Assembly: GCF_051401765.1 (NCBI RefSeq) | Contig: NW_027480533.1 | Coordinates: 1,302,001 to 1,366,000, forward strand | Origin: Calliopsis andreniformis | Lineage: Eukaryota; Arthropoda; Insecta; Hymenoptera; Andrenidae | Reading direction: 5' to 3' | DNA length: 64,000 bases | In this document: positions 21,881 through 34,873 of the stretch, piece by piece | Layout: each line of letters begins with the position of its first letter | How positions within the stretch are numbered: position 1 is the stretch's first letter | Program-made: the position numbers and the translations under genes | Notes under the pieces: generated by a model | What the model was told of the DNA's origin: nothing | The model's input: only the letters and a program-made list of their open reading frames with translations | The model's database searches: none

Positions 21881-24130
21881 CAATATTCAATTTCAGTCCT
21901 CAATCCTCAATCCTCAATCCTCAACCCTCAATCCTCAATGTTCAATCCGCAATACCCAATCCTCAATCTTCTATCCGCAATCCTCTATCCTCAATCCTCA
22001 ATCCTCAATCCTCAATCCTCAATCTTCAATCCTCAATACTCAATCTTCAATCCTCAATACTCAATCCTCAATCCTCAATCCTCATTCTTCAATCCTCAAC
22101 ACCCAATCCTCAATCTTCAATCCTCAACCCTCAATCCTCAATTCTCAATCCTCAATCCTCAATCCTCAGACCTTAAACATCAATACTCTACCCTCAGTCC
22201 TCGTCCTCAATCCACAACACTCAATCCTCGATCCTCAATCTTCTATCATCAATATTCAATCTTCAATCGTCAATCCTCAATCGTCAATACTCAATCCTCA
22301 ATCTTCAATCCTCAATCCTCAATCCTCAATTCTCAATCCTCAATCGTCAATCCTCAATCCTCAATCCTCAATCCTCAATGTTCAATCCGCAATACACAAT
22401 CCTCAATACTCAGTCTTCAATCCTCAATCCTCAATCCGCAATCCTCAATCCTCAATCCTCATTCTTCAATCCTCAATACCCAATCCTCAATCTTCAATCC
22501 TCAATCCTCAATCCTCAATTCTCAATCCTCAATCCTCAATCCTCAATCCTCAATCCTCAATGTTCGATCCGCAATACACAATCCTCAATCTTCCATCCGC
22601 AATCCTCAATCCTCAATCCTCAATCCTCAATCCTCAATCCTCAGACCTCAATCCTCAATCCTCAATCGTCAATCTTCAATCCTCAATACTCAATCTTCAA
22701 TCCTCAATCCTCAATCCTCAATCCTCAATCCTCATTCTTCAATCCTCAATACCCAATCCTCAATCTTCAATCCTCAATACTCAGTCTTCAATCCTCAATC
22801 CTCAATCCTCAATCCTCAATCCTCAATCCTAATTCTTCAATCCTCAATACCCAATCCTCCACCTTCAATCCTCAATCCTCAATCCTCAATCCTCAATGCT
22901 CAATCCTCAATCCTCAATCTTCAATCCTCAATACCCAATCTTCAATCCTCAATACTCAGTCCTCAATCCTCAATCCTCAATCCTCAATCCTCAATCTTAA
23001 TCTTCAACCCTCAATCCTCAATGTTCAATCCGCAATTCCCAATCCTCAATCTTCTATCCGCAATCCTCAATCCTCAATCCTCAATCCTCAATCCTCAATC
23101 CTCAATCTTCAATCCTCAATACTCAATCTTCAATCCTCAATGCTCAATCCTCAATCCTCAATCCTCATTCTTCAATCCTCAAAACCCAATCCTCAATCTT
23201 CAATCCTCACTCCTCAATCCTCAATTCTCAATCCTCTATCCTCAATCCTCAGACCTTAAACATCAAGACTCTACCCTCAGTCCTCGTCCTCAATCCACAA
23301 CACTCAATCCTCGATCCTCAATCTTCATTCATCAATATTCAATCTTCAATCCTCAATCCTCAATCCTCAATACTCAATCCTCAATCCTCAATGTTCTATC
23401 CTCAATACGCAATCCTCAATCTTCAATCCTCAATCCTCAATCCTCAATCCTCAATCCTCAATCTTCAATCTTAATCTTCAATCCTCAGTACGCAATCTTC
23501 AATCCTCAATCCTCAATCCTCATTCCTCAATCCTCAATCTTCAATACTCAATACTCAATCTTCAATCCTCAATCCTCAATCCTCAATCCTCAATCCTCAA
23601 TCCTCAATCCTCAATCGTCAATCGTCAATCCTCAATACTCAATCGTCAATACTCAATCCTCAATACTCAATACTCAATCCTCATTCTTCAATCCTCAATA
23701 CCCAATCCTCAATCTTCAATCCTCAATCCTCAATCCTCAATCATCAATCCTCAATCCTCAATCCTCAATCCTCAATCCTCAATCGTCAACCTTCAATCCT
23801 GAATACTCAATCTTCAATCCTCAATACTCAATCCTCAATCCTCTATCCTCAATCCTCAATACCCAATCCTCAATCTTCAATCCTCAATCCTCAATCCTCA
23901 ATTCTCAATCCTCAATCCTCAATCCTCAATACTCAATCTTCAATCCTCAATCCTCAATCCTCAATCCTCAATCCTCAATCCTCAATCTTAATCTTCAATC
24001 CTCAGTACGCAATCTTCAATGCTCATCCCTCAATCCTCATTACTCAATCCTCAATCTTCAATACTCAATACTCAATCTTCAATCCTCAATCCTCAATCCT
24101 CAATCCTCAATCCTCAATCCTCAATCCTCA
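21881..24130 (+). repeat. Zone II entry: heptamer array with few beta cassettes
   Basis: Alpha-type markers lie at 21938, 22378, 22560 (ATGTTCGATCC) and 23021, with beta cassettes near 22202 and 23283. From 22455 it equals the window start. TCTTAA slips lie near 22997 and 23471. Copy B equivalent: 52650-54900 at +30769. The longest forward open frame of copy A starts here, for the trivial reason that the repeat lacks stops. Confidence 0.7.
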
Positions 24131-25021
24131 ATCCTCAATCGTCAATCTTCAATCCTCAATACTCAATCGTCAATACTCAATCCTCAATACTCAATACTCA
24201 ATCCTCATTCTTCAATCCTCAATACCCAATCCTCAATCTTCAATCCTCAATCCTCAATCCTCAATCCTCAATCCTCAAACTTCAATCCTCAAACCTCAAT
24301 CCTCAATCCTCAATCCTCAATCTTCAATCCTCAATACTCAAACTTCAATCCTCAATCATCAATCCTCAATCCTCAATCCTCAATCGTCAATCTTCAATCC
24401 TCAATACTCAATCGTCAATACTCAATCCTCAATACTCAATACTCAATCCTCATTCTTCAATCCTCAATACCCAATCCTCAATCTTCAATCCTCAATCCTC
24501 AATCCTCAATCCTCAATCCTCAATCTTCAATCCTCAAACCTCAATCCTCAATCCTCAATCCTCAATCTTCAATCCTCAATACTCAAACTTCAATCCTCAA
24601 TCATCAATCCTCATTCCTCAATCCTCAATCCTCAATCCTCAATCGTCAATCTTCAATCCTGAATACTCAATCTTCAATACTCAATCCTCAATCCTCAATC
24701 CTCAATCCTCATTCTTCAATCCTCAATACCCAATCCTCAATCTTCAATCCTCAATCCTCAATCCTCAATCCTCAATCCTCAATCCTCAATCGTCAATCTT
24801 CAATCCTCAATACTCAATCGTCAATACTCAATCCTCAATACTCAATACTCAATCCTCATTCTTCAATCCTCAATACCCAATCCTCAATCTTCAATCCTCA
24901 ATCCTCAATCCTCAATCCTCAATCCTCAATCTTCAATCCTCAAACCTCAATCCTCAATCCTCAATCCTCAATCTTCAATCCTCAATACTCAAACTTCAAT
25001 CCTCAATCATCAATCCTCAAT
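24130..25021 (+). repeat. Nested 245-bp and 651-bp tandem duplications
   Basis: The marker TCAATCGTCAATACTCAATC has its CGT at 24168, 24413, 24819 and 25064: intervals of 245, 406 and 245 bp. A 245-bp (35 heptamer) duplication was thus itself duplicated as part of a 651-bp (93 heptamer) block. All lengths are exact multiples of seven, and no slip cassette is present. The same pattern occurs in B at +30769 (about 54.9-55.8 kb) and, in part, at about 30.58-31.27 kb. Confidence 0.75.
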
Positions 25022-26119
25022 CCTCAATCCTCAATCGTCAATCTTCAATCCTCAATACTCAATCGTCAATACTCAATCCTCAATACTCAATACTCAATCC
25101 TCATTCTTCAATCCTCAATACCCAATCCTCAATCTTCAATCCTCAATCCTCAATCCTCAATCCTCAATCCTCAATCTTCAATCCTCAAACCTCAATCCTC
25201 AATCCTCAATCCTCAATCTTCAATCCTCAATACTCAAACTTCAATCCTCAATCATCAATCCTCATTCCTCAATCCTCAATCCTCAATCCTCAATCGTCAA
25301 TCTTCAATCCTGAATAATCAATCTTCAATACTCAATCCTCAATCCTCAATCCTCAATCCTCACTCTTCAATCCTCAATACCCAATCCTCAATCTTCAATC
25401 CTCAATCCTCAATCCTCAATCCACAATCCTCAATCCTCAATCCTCAATCTTCAATCCTATGTCCCAAATACTCAATCTTCAATACTCACTCCTCAATCGT
25501 CAATCTTCAATCCTGAATACTCAATCTTCAATACTCAATCCTCATTCTTCAATCCTCAATACCCAATCCTCCATCTTCAATCCTCAATCCTCAATCCTCA
25601 ATACTCAATCCTCAATCCTCAATGTTCTATCCTCAATACGCAACCCTCAATCCTCAATCCTCAATCCTCAATCCTCAATCCTCAATCCTCAATCCTCAAT
25701 CTTAATCTTCAATCCTCAGTACGCAATCTTCAATCCTCAATCCTCAATCCTCATTCCTCAATCCGCAATCTTCAATACTCAATACTCAATCTTCAATCCT
25801 CAATCCTCAATCCTCAATCCTCAATCCTCAATCCTCAATCCTCAATAGTCAATCTTCAATCCTCAATACTCAATCGTCAATACTCAATCCTCAATACTCA
25901 ATACTCAATCCTCATTCTTCAATCCTCAATACCCAATACTCAATCTTCAATCCTCAATCCTCAATCCTCAATCCTCAATCCTCAATCTTCAATCATCAAA
26001 CCTCAATCCTCAATCCTCAATCCTCAATCTTCAATCCTCAATCCTCAATCCTCAATCCTCAATCCTCAATCTTCAATCCTCAATACTCAACCTTCAATCC
26101 TCAATACTCAATCCTCAAT
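25022..26119 (+). repeat. 1098-bp tandem unit, first copy (epsilon marker at 25459)
   Basis: The marker ATGTCCCAAATACTC at 25459 recurs at 26557. One TCTTAA slip (about 25701) lies within the period, and 1098 equals 157 heptamers minus one. Equivalents in B lie at about 55791-56888 and again at about 59516-60613. Confidence 0.75.
25445..25490 (+). repeat. Epsilon marker, example
   Basis: ATGTCCCAAATACTC, a variant of the common CAGTCCCAAATCCTC group. Six copies: 25459, 26557, 31659, 56228, 59953 and 61051, all in zone II. Useful as an unambiguous anchor for the 1098-bp duplication and for the A/B junction. Confidence 0.75.
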
Positions 26120-26839
26120 CCTCAATCCTCAATCGTCAATCTTCAATCCTCAATACTCAATCGTCAATACTCAATCCTCAATACTCAATACTCAATCCTC
26201 ATTCTTCAATCCTCAATACCCAATCCTCAATCTTCAATCCTCAATCCTCAATCCTCAATCCTCAATCCTCAATCTTCAATCCTCAAACCTCAATCCTCAA
26301 TCCTCAATCCTCAATCTTCAATCCTCAATACTCAAACTTCAATCCTCAATCATCAATCCTCATTCCTCAATCCTCAATCCTCAATCCTCAATCGTCAATC
26401 TTCAATCCTGAATAATCAATCTTCAATACTCAATCCTCAATCCTCAATCCTCAATACTCACTCTTCAATCCTCAATACCCAATCCTCAATCTTCAATCCT
26501 CAATCCTCAATCCTCAATCCACAATCCTCAATCCTCAATCCTCAATCTTCAATCCTATGTCCCAAATACTCAATCTTCAATACTCACTCCTCAATCGTCA
26601 ATCTTCAATCCTGAATACTCAATCTTCAATACTCAATCCTCATTCTTCAATCCTCAATACCCAATCCTCCATCTTCAATCCTCAATCCTCAATCCTCAAT
26701 ACTCAATCCTCAATCCTCAATGTTCTATCCTCAATACGCAACCCTCAATCCTCAATCCTCAATCCTCAATCCTCAATCCTCAATCCTCAATCCTCAATCT
26801 TAATCTTCAATCCTCAGTACGCAATCTTCAATCCTCAAT
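26120..26839 (+). repeat. 1098-bp tandem unit, second copy (grading into the 1579-bp unit)
   Basis: This repeats 25022 onward; small differences include an added TACTCAC near 26457 and TCCCCAA for TCCTCAA near 26930. Homology to the first copy continues to about 27210, overlapping the start of the 1579-bp unit. The TCCCCAA change is carried over to about 61.42 kb, which ties that part of B to this copy. Confidence 0.7.
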
Positions 26840-28418
26840 CCTCAATCCTCATTCCTCAATCCGCAATCTTCAATACTCAATACTCAATCTTCAATCCTCA
26901 ATCCTCAATCCTCAATCCTCAATCCTCAATCCCCAATCCTCAATAGTCAATCTTCAATCCTCAATACTCAATCGTCAATACTCAATCCTCAATACTCTAT
27001 ACTCAATCCTCATTCTTCAATCCTCAATACCCAATCCTCAATCTTCAATCCTCAATCCTCAATCCTCAATCCTCAATCCTCAATCTTCAATCATCAAACC
27101 TCAATCCTCAATCCTCAATCCTCAATCTTCAATCCTCAATCCTCAATCCTCAATCCTCAATCCTCAATCTCCAATCCTCAATACTCAATCTTCAATCCTC
27201 AATACTCAATCCTCAATCCTCAATCCTCATTCTTCAATCCTCAACACCCAATCCTCAATCTTCAATCCTCAACCCTCAATCCTCAATTCTCAATCCTCAA
27301 TCCTCAATCCTCAGACCTTAAACATCAATACTCTACCCTCAGTCCTCGTCCTCAATCCACAACACTCAATCCTCGATCCTCAATCTTCTATCATCAATAT
27401 TCAATCTTCAATCGTCAATCCTCAATCGTCAATACTCAATCCTCAATCTTCAATCCTCAATCCTCAATCCTCAATTCCCAATCCTCAATCGTCAATCCTC
27501 AATCCTCAATCCTCAATCCTCAATGTTCAATCCGCAATACACAATCCTCAATACTCAGTCTTCAATCCTCAATCCTCAATCCGCAATCCTCAATCCTCAA
27601 TCCTCATTCTTCAATCCTCAATACCCAATCCTCAATCTTCAATCCTCAATCCTCAATCCTCAATTCTCAATCCTCAATCCTCAATCCTCAATCCTCAATC
27701 CTCAATGTTCGATCCGCAATACACAATCCTCAATCTTCTATCCGCAATCCTCAATCCTCAATCCTCAATCCTCAATCCTCAATCCTCAATCCTCAATCCT
27801 CAGACCTCAATCCTCAATCCTCAATCGTCAATCTTCAATCCTCAATACTCAATCTTCAATCCTCAATCCTCAATCCTCAATCTTCAATCCTCAATACTCA
27901 ATCTTCAATCCTCAATGCTCAATCCTCAATCCTCAATCCTCATTCTTCAATCCTCAACACCCAATCCTCAATCTTCAATCCTCACTCCTCAATCCTCAAT
28001 TCTCAATCCTCTATCCTCAATCCTCAGACCTTAAACATCAAGACTCTACCCTCAGTCCTCGTCCTCAATCCACAACACTCAATCCTCGATCCTCAATCTT
28101 CATTCATCAATATTCAATCTTCAATCCTCAATCCTCAATCCTCAATACTCAATCCTCAATCCTCAATGTTCTATCCTCAATACGCAATCCTCAATCTTCA
28201 ATCCTCAATCCTCAATCCTCAATCCTCAATCCTCAATCTTCAATCTTAATCTTCAATCCTCAGTACGCAATCTTCAATCCTCAATCCTCAATCCTCATTC
28301 CTCAATCCTCAATCTTCATTACTCAATACTCAATCTTCAATCCTCAATCCTCAATCCTCAATCCTCAATCCTCAATCCTCAATCCTCAATCGTCAATCTT
28401 CAATCCTCAATACTCAAT
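26840..28418 (+). repeat. 1579-bp tandem unit, first copy
   Basis: Landmarks recur at exactly 1579 bp: ATGTTCAATCCGCAATACAC at 27523 and 29102, ATGTTCGATCC at 27705 and 29284, TCATTCCTCAATCCGC near 26849 and 28428. Two beta cassettes and one TCTTAA slip per unit; 1579 equals 226 heptamers minus three. Confidence 0.8.
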
Positions 28419-29990
28419 CGTCAATCCTCATTCCTCAATCCGCAATCTTCAATACTCAATACTCAATCTTCAATCCTCAATCCTCAATCCTCAATCCTCA
28501 ATCCTCAATCCCCAATCCTCAATAGTCAATCTTCAATCCTCAATACTCAATCGTCAATACTCAATCCTCAATACTCTATACTCAATCCTCATTCTTCAAT
28601 CCTCAATACCCAATCCTCAATCTTCAATCCTCAATCCTCAATCCTCAATCCTCAATCCTCAATCTTCAATCATCAAACCTCAATCCTCAATCCTCAATCC
28701 TCAATCTTCAATCCTCAATCCTCAATCCTCAATCCTCAATCCTCAATCTCCAATCCTCAATACTCAATCTTCAATCCTCAATACTCAATCCTCAATCCTC
28801 AATCCTCATTCTTCAATCCTCAACACCCAATCCTCAATCTTCAATCCTCAACCCTCAATCCTCAATTCTCAATCCTCAATCCTCAATCCTCAGACCTTAA
28901 ACATCAATACTCTACCCTCAGTCCTCGTCCTCAATCCACAACACTCAATCCTCGATCCTCAATCTTCTATCATCAATATTCAATCTTCAATCGTCAATCC
29001 TCAATCGTCAATACTCAATCCTCAATCTTCAATCCTCAATCCTCAATCCTCAATTCCCAATCCTCAATCGTCAATCCTCAATCCTCAATCCTCAATCCTC
29101 AATGTTCAATCCGCAATACACAATCCTCAATACTCAGTCTTCAATCCTCAATCCTCAATCCGCAATCCTCAATCCTCAATCCTCATTCTTCAATCCTCAA
29201 TACCCAATCCTCAATCTTCAATCCTCAATCCTCAATCCTCAATTCTCAATCCTCAATCCTCAATCCTCAATCCTCAATCCTCAATGTTCGATCCGCAATA
29301 CACAATCCTCAATCTTCTATCCGCAATCCTCAATCCTCAATCCTCAATCCTCAATCCTCAATCCTCAATCCTCAATCCTCAGACCTCAATCCTCAATCCT
29401 CAATCGTCAATCTTCAATCCTCAATACTCAATCTTCAATCCTCAATCCTCAATCCTCAATCTTCAATCCTCAATACTCAATCTTCAATCCTCAATGCTCA
29501 ATCCTCAATCCTCAATCCTCATTCTTCAATCCTCAACACCCAATCCTCAATCTTCAATCCTCACTCCTCAATCCTCAATTCTCAATCCTCTATCCTCAAT
29601 CCTCAGACCTTAAACATCAAGACTCTACCCTCAGTCCTCGTCCTCAATCCACAACACTCAATCCTCGATCCTCAATCTTCATTCATCAATATTCAATCTT
29701 CAATCCTCAATCCTCAATCCTCAATACTCAATCCTCAATCCTCAATGTTCTATCCTCAATACGCAATCCTCAATCTTCAATCCTCAATCCTCAATCCTCA
29801 ATCCTCAATCCTCAATCTTCAATCTTAATCTTCAATCCTCAGTACGCAATCTTCAATCCTCAATCCTCAATCCTCATTCCTCAATCCTCAATCTTCAATA
29901 CTCAATACTCAATCTTCAATCCTCAATCCTCAATCCTCAATCCTCAATCCTCAATCCTCAATCCTCAATCGTCAATCTTCAATCCTCAAT
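28419..29990 (+). repeat. 1579-bp tandem unit, second copy
   Basis: This is nearly identical to the preceding unit. Its last part reads TCTTCAATACTC near 29893 where the first copy has TCTTCATTACTC near 28314, and it does not jump back to the unit start but continues into 30.0 kb. Beta cassettes lie near 28927 and 29638. Confidence 0.75.
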
Positions 29991-31705
29991 ACTCAATCGT
30001 CAATACTCAATCCTCAATACTCAATACTCAATCCTCATTCTTCAATCCTCAATACCCAATCCTCAATCTTCAATCCTCAATCCTCAATCCTCAATCCTCA
30101 ATCCTCACTCTTCAATCCTCAAACCTCAATCCTCAATCCTCAATCCTCAATCTTCAATCCTCAATACTCAAACTTCAATCCTCAATCATCAATCCTCAAT
30201 CCTCAATCCTCAATCCTCAATCCTCAATCGTCAACCTTCAATCCTGCATACTCAATCTTCAATCCTCAATACTCAATCCTCAATCCTCTATCCTCAATCC
30301 TCAATACCCAATCCTCTATCTTCAATCCTCAATCCTCAATCCTCAATTCTCAATCCTCAATCCTCAATCCTCAATACTCAATCTTCAATCCTCAATCCTC
30401 AATCCTCAATCCTCAATCCTCAATCCTCAATCTTAATCTTCAATCCTCAGTACGCAATCTTCAATGCTCAACCCTCAATCCTCATTCCTCAATCCTCAAT
30501 CTTCAATACTCAATACTCAATCTTCAATCCTCAATCCTCAATCCTCAATCCTCAATCCTCAATCCTCAATCCTCAATCCTCAATCGTCAATCTTCAATCC
30601 TCAATACTCAATCGTCAATACTCAATCCTCAATACTCAATACTCAATCCTCATTCTTCAATCCTCAATACCCAATCCTCAATCTTCAATCCTCAATCCTC
30701 AATCCTCAATCCTCAATCCTCAATCTTCAATCCTCAAACCTCAATCCTCAATCCTCAATCCTCAATCTTCAATCCTCAATACTCAAACTTCAATCCTCAA
30801 TCATCAATCCTCATTCCTCAATCCTCAATCCTCAATCCTCAATCGTCAATCTTCAATCCTGAATACTCAATCTTCAATACTCAATCCTCAATCCTCAATC
30901 CTCAATCCTCATTCTTCAATCCTCAATACCCTATCCTCAATCTTCAATCCTCAATCCTCAATCCTCAATCCTCAATCCTCAATCCTCAATCGTCAATCTT
31001 CAATCCTCAATACTCAATCGTCAATACTCAATCCTCAATACTCAATACTCAATCCTCATTCTTCAATCCTCAATACCCAATCCTCAATCTTCAATCCTCA
31101 ATCCTCAATCCTCAATCCTCAATCCTCAATCTTCAATCCTCAAACCTCAATCCTCAATCCTCAATCCTCAATCTTCAATCCTCAATACTCAAACTTCAAT
31201 CCTCAATCATCAATCCTCAATCCTCAATCCTCAATCGTCAATCTTCAATCCTCAATACTCAATCGTCAATACTCAATCCTCAATACTCAATACTCAATCC
31301 TCATTCTTCAATCCTCAATACCCAATCCTCAATCTTCAATCCTCAATCCTCAATCCTCAATCCTCAATCCTCAATCTTCAATCCTCAAACCTCAATCCTC
31401 AATCCTCAATCCTCAATCTTCAATCCTCAATACTCAAACTTCAATCCTCAATCATCAATCCTCATTCCTCAATCCTCAATCCTCAATCCTCAATCGTCAA
31501 TCTTCAATCCTGAATAATCAATCTTCAATACTCAATCCTCAATCCTCAATCCTCAATCCTCACTCTTCAATCCTCAATACCCAATCCTCAATCTTCAATC
31601 CTCAATCCTCAATCCTCAATCCACAATCCTCCATCCTCAATCCTCAATCTTCAATCCTATGTCCCAAATACTCAATCTTCAATACTCACTCCTCAATCGT
31701 CAATC
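29991..31705 (+). repeat. End of zone II in superunit A and A/B junction
   Basis: Sequence like 24.1-25.5 kb (245- and 651-bp pattern) with a TCCTGCA variant near 30243, ending with an epsilon marker at 31659. Immediately after it the array switches, near 31705, from the continuation seen at 25500 to sequence equal to A position 2650. There is no unique DNA at the junction. Confidence 0.7.
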
Positions 31706-34700
31706 TTCAATCCTCAATACTCAATCTTCAATCCCCAATGCTCAATCCTCAATCCTCAATCCTCATTCTTCAATCCTCAATACCCAATGCTCAATCATCA
31801 ATCCTCAATCCTCAATCCTCAATCCTCAATCCTCAATCGTCAGTCTTCAATCCTGAATACTCAGTCTTCAATACTCAATCCTTAATCCTCAATCCTCAAT
31901 CCTCATTCTTCAATCCTCAATACCCAATCCTCAATCTTCAATCCTCAATCCTCAATCCTCAATCCTCAATCCTCAATCCTCAATCCTCAATCCTCAATCC
32001 TCAATCTTCAATCCTCAGTCCCAAATCCTCAATCTTCAATACTCACTCCTCAATCCTCAATCTTCAATCCTCAATACTCAGTCTTCAATCCTCAATCCGC
32101 AACCTTCAATCCTCAATCCTCAATCCTCATTCTTCAATCATCAATACCCAATCCTCAATCTTCAATCCTCAATCCTCAATCCTCAATTCTCAATCCTCAA
32201 TCCTCAATCCTCAGACCTTAAACATCAATACTCTACCCTCAGTCCTCGTCCTCAATCCACAACACTCAATCCTCGATCATCAATCTTCAATCATCAATAT
32301 TCAATCTTCAATCCTCAATCCTCAATCCTCAATACTCAATCCTCAATCCTCAATGTTCTATCCTCAATACGCAATCCTCAATCTTCAATCCTCAATCCTC
32401 AATCTTCAATCTTCAATACTCAGTCTTCAATCCTCAATCCTCAATCCCCAATCCTCAATCCTCAATCCTCATTCTTCAATCCTCAATACCCAATCCTCAA
32501 TCTTCAATCCTGAATCCTCAATCCTCAATTCTCAATCCTCAATCCTCAATCCTCAATCCGCAATCCTCAATCCTCAATCCTCAATGTTGAATCCGCAATA
32601 CCCAATCCTCAATCTTCTATCCGCAATCCTCAATCCTCAATCCTCATTCTTCAATCCTCAATACCGAATCCTCAATCTTCAATCCTCAATCCTCAATCCT
32701 CAATCGTCAATCTTCAATCCTGAATACTCAATCTTCAATACTCAATCCTCAATCCTCAATCCTCAATCCTCATTCTTCAATCCTCAATACCCAATGCTCA
32801 ATCTTCAATCCTCAATCCTCAATCCTCAATCCTCAATCCTCAATCCTCAATCCTCAATCTTCAATCCTCAGTCCAAAATCCTCAATCTTCAATACTCACT
32901 CCTCAACACTCAATCTTCAATCCTCAATCCTCAATACTGAATACTCAATCCTCATTCTTCAATCCTCAATACCCAATCCTCAATCTTCAATCCTCAATCC
33001 TCAATCCTCAATCCTCAATCCTCAATCCTCAATCCTCAATCCTCATTCTTCAATCCTCAATACCCAATCCTCAATCTTCAATCCTCAATCCTCAATCCTC
33101 AATCCTCAATCCTCAATCCTCAATCCTCAATCTTCAATCCTCAGTCCCAAATCCTCAATCTTCAATACTCACTCCTCAATCCTCAACCTTCAATCCTCAA
33201 TACTCAGTCTTCAAACCTCAATCCTCAATCCTCAATCCTCAATCCTCATTCTTCGATCCTCAATACCCAATCCTCAATCTTCAATCCTCAATCCTCAATC
33301 CACATTCCTCAATCCTCAATCCTCAATCCTCAATCTTCAATCCTCAGTACTCAATCCTCAATCCTTAATCCTCAATCCTCAATCCTCAATCTTCAATCCT
33401 CAGTCCCAAATCCTCAATCTTCAATACTCACTCCTCAATCCTCAATCTTCAATCCTCAATACTCAGTCTTCAATCCTCAATCCTCAATCCGCAATCCTCA
33501 ATCCTCAATCCTCATTCATCAATCCTCAATACCCAATCCTCAATCTTCAATCCTCAATCCTCAATCCTCAATTCTCAATCCTCAATCCTCAATCCTCAAT
33601 ACTCAATCCTCAATCCTCAATGTTCAATCCGCAATACCCAGTCCTCAATCTTCTATCCGCAATCCTCAATCCTCAATCCTCAATCATCAATCCTCAATCC
33701 TCAATCCTCAATCTTCAATCCTCAATACTCAATCTTCAATCCCCAATGCTCAATCCTCAATCCTCAATCCTCATTCTTCAATCCTCAACACCCAATCCTC
33801 AATCTTCAATCTTCAATCCTCAACCCTCAATTCTCAATCCTCAATCCTCAATCCTCAATCTTCAATCCTCAGTCCAAAATCCTCAATCTTCAATACTCAC
33901 TCCTCAACACTCAATCTTCAATCCTCAATCCTCAATACTGAATACTCAATCCTCATTCTTCAATCCTCAATACTCAGTCTTCAATCCTCAATCCTCAATC
34001 CCCAATCCTCAATCCTCAATCCTCATTCTTCAATCCTCAATACCCAATCCTCAATCTTCAATCCTGAATCCTCAATCCTCAATTCTCAATCCTCAATCCT
34101 CAATCCTCAATCCGCAATCCTCAATCCTCAATCCTCAATGTTGAATCCGCAATACCCAATCCTCAATCTTCTATCCGCAATCCTCAATCCTCAATCCTCA
34201 TTCTTCAATCCTCAATACCGAATCCTCAATCTTCAATCCTCAATCCTCAATCCTCAATCGTCAATCTTCAATCCTGAATACTCAATCTTCAATACTCAAT
34301 CCTCAATCCTCAATCCTCAATCCTCATTCTTCAATCCTCAATACCCAATGCTCAATCTTCAATCCTCAATCCTCAATCCTCAATCCTCAATCCTCAATCC
34401 TCAATCCTCAATCTTCAATCCTCAGTCCAAAATCCTCAATCTTCAATACTCACTCCTCAACACTCAATCTTCAATCCTCAATCCTCAATACTGAATACTC
34501 AATCCTCATTCTTCAATCCTCAATACCCAATCCTCAATCTTCAATCCTCAATCCTCAATCCTCAATCCTCAATCCTCAATCCTCAATCCTCAATCCTCAT
34601 TCTTCAATCCTCAATACCCAATCCTCAATCTTCAATCCTCAATCCTCAATCCTCAATCCTCAATCCTCAATCCTCAATCCTCAATCTTCAATCCTCAGTC

Positions 34701-34873
34701 CCAAATCCTCAATCTTCAATACTCACTCCTCAATCCTCAACCTTCAATCCTCAATACTCAGTCTTCAAACCTCAATCCTCAATCCTCAATCCTCAATCCT
34801 CATTCTTCGATCCTCAATACCCAATCCTCAATCTTCAATCCTCAATCCTCAATCCACATTCCTCAATCCTCAA
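31706..34873 (+). repeat. Superunit B zone I start (equals A 2650-5813)
   Basis: Constant offset +29060: ATGTTGAATCC at 32584 and 34138, ATGTTCAATCCGC at 33620, CTGAATACTC marker near 32937 and 34491. It contains the 1554-bp tandem step. One visible difference from A: TCATCAA is preceded by a plain TCCTCAA near 33681, where A near 4616 has ACCTCAA. Confidence 0.78.

Larger units (their letters stand above)
21938..25516 (+). other. Longest forward open frame in copy A; judged non-coding
   Basis: An uninterrupted frame of 1192 codons that translates to variants of ILNPQSS from end to end. The perfect repeat contains no stop in any forward frame, and because 7 and 3 share no factor all three frames give the same heptapeptide, so openness over long distances is expected without selection. 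Other forward frames overlap it (22378-23259 and 24019-25317). There is no ribosome binding site, no hydrophobic or globular segment and no sequence outside the repeat. Its duplicate is 52707-56285. I do not annotate it as a gene. Confidence 0.85.
1860..31705 (+). repeat. Superunit A, about 29.8 kb
   Basis: This is the first of two long copies. Matches to copy B run in the same order with piecewise constant offsets: about +29060 for 2650-5813, +28563 for 6311-9040, +28758 for 9045-15390, +28744 for 15390-17000, +28751 for 17000-21860 and +30769 for 21880-26290. The remainder, 26.3-31.7 kb, matches B in a different arrangement. The offset steps are block indels rather than point divergence. 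Left edge: switch from zone II-like sequence near 1855. Right edge: switch near 31705 into sequence equal to about 2650. Confidence 0.85.
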
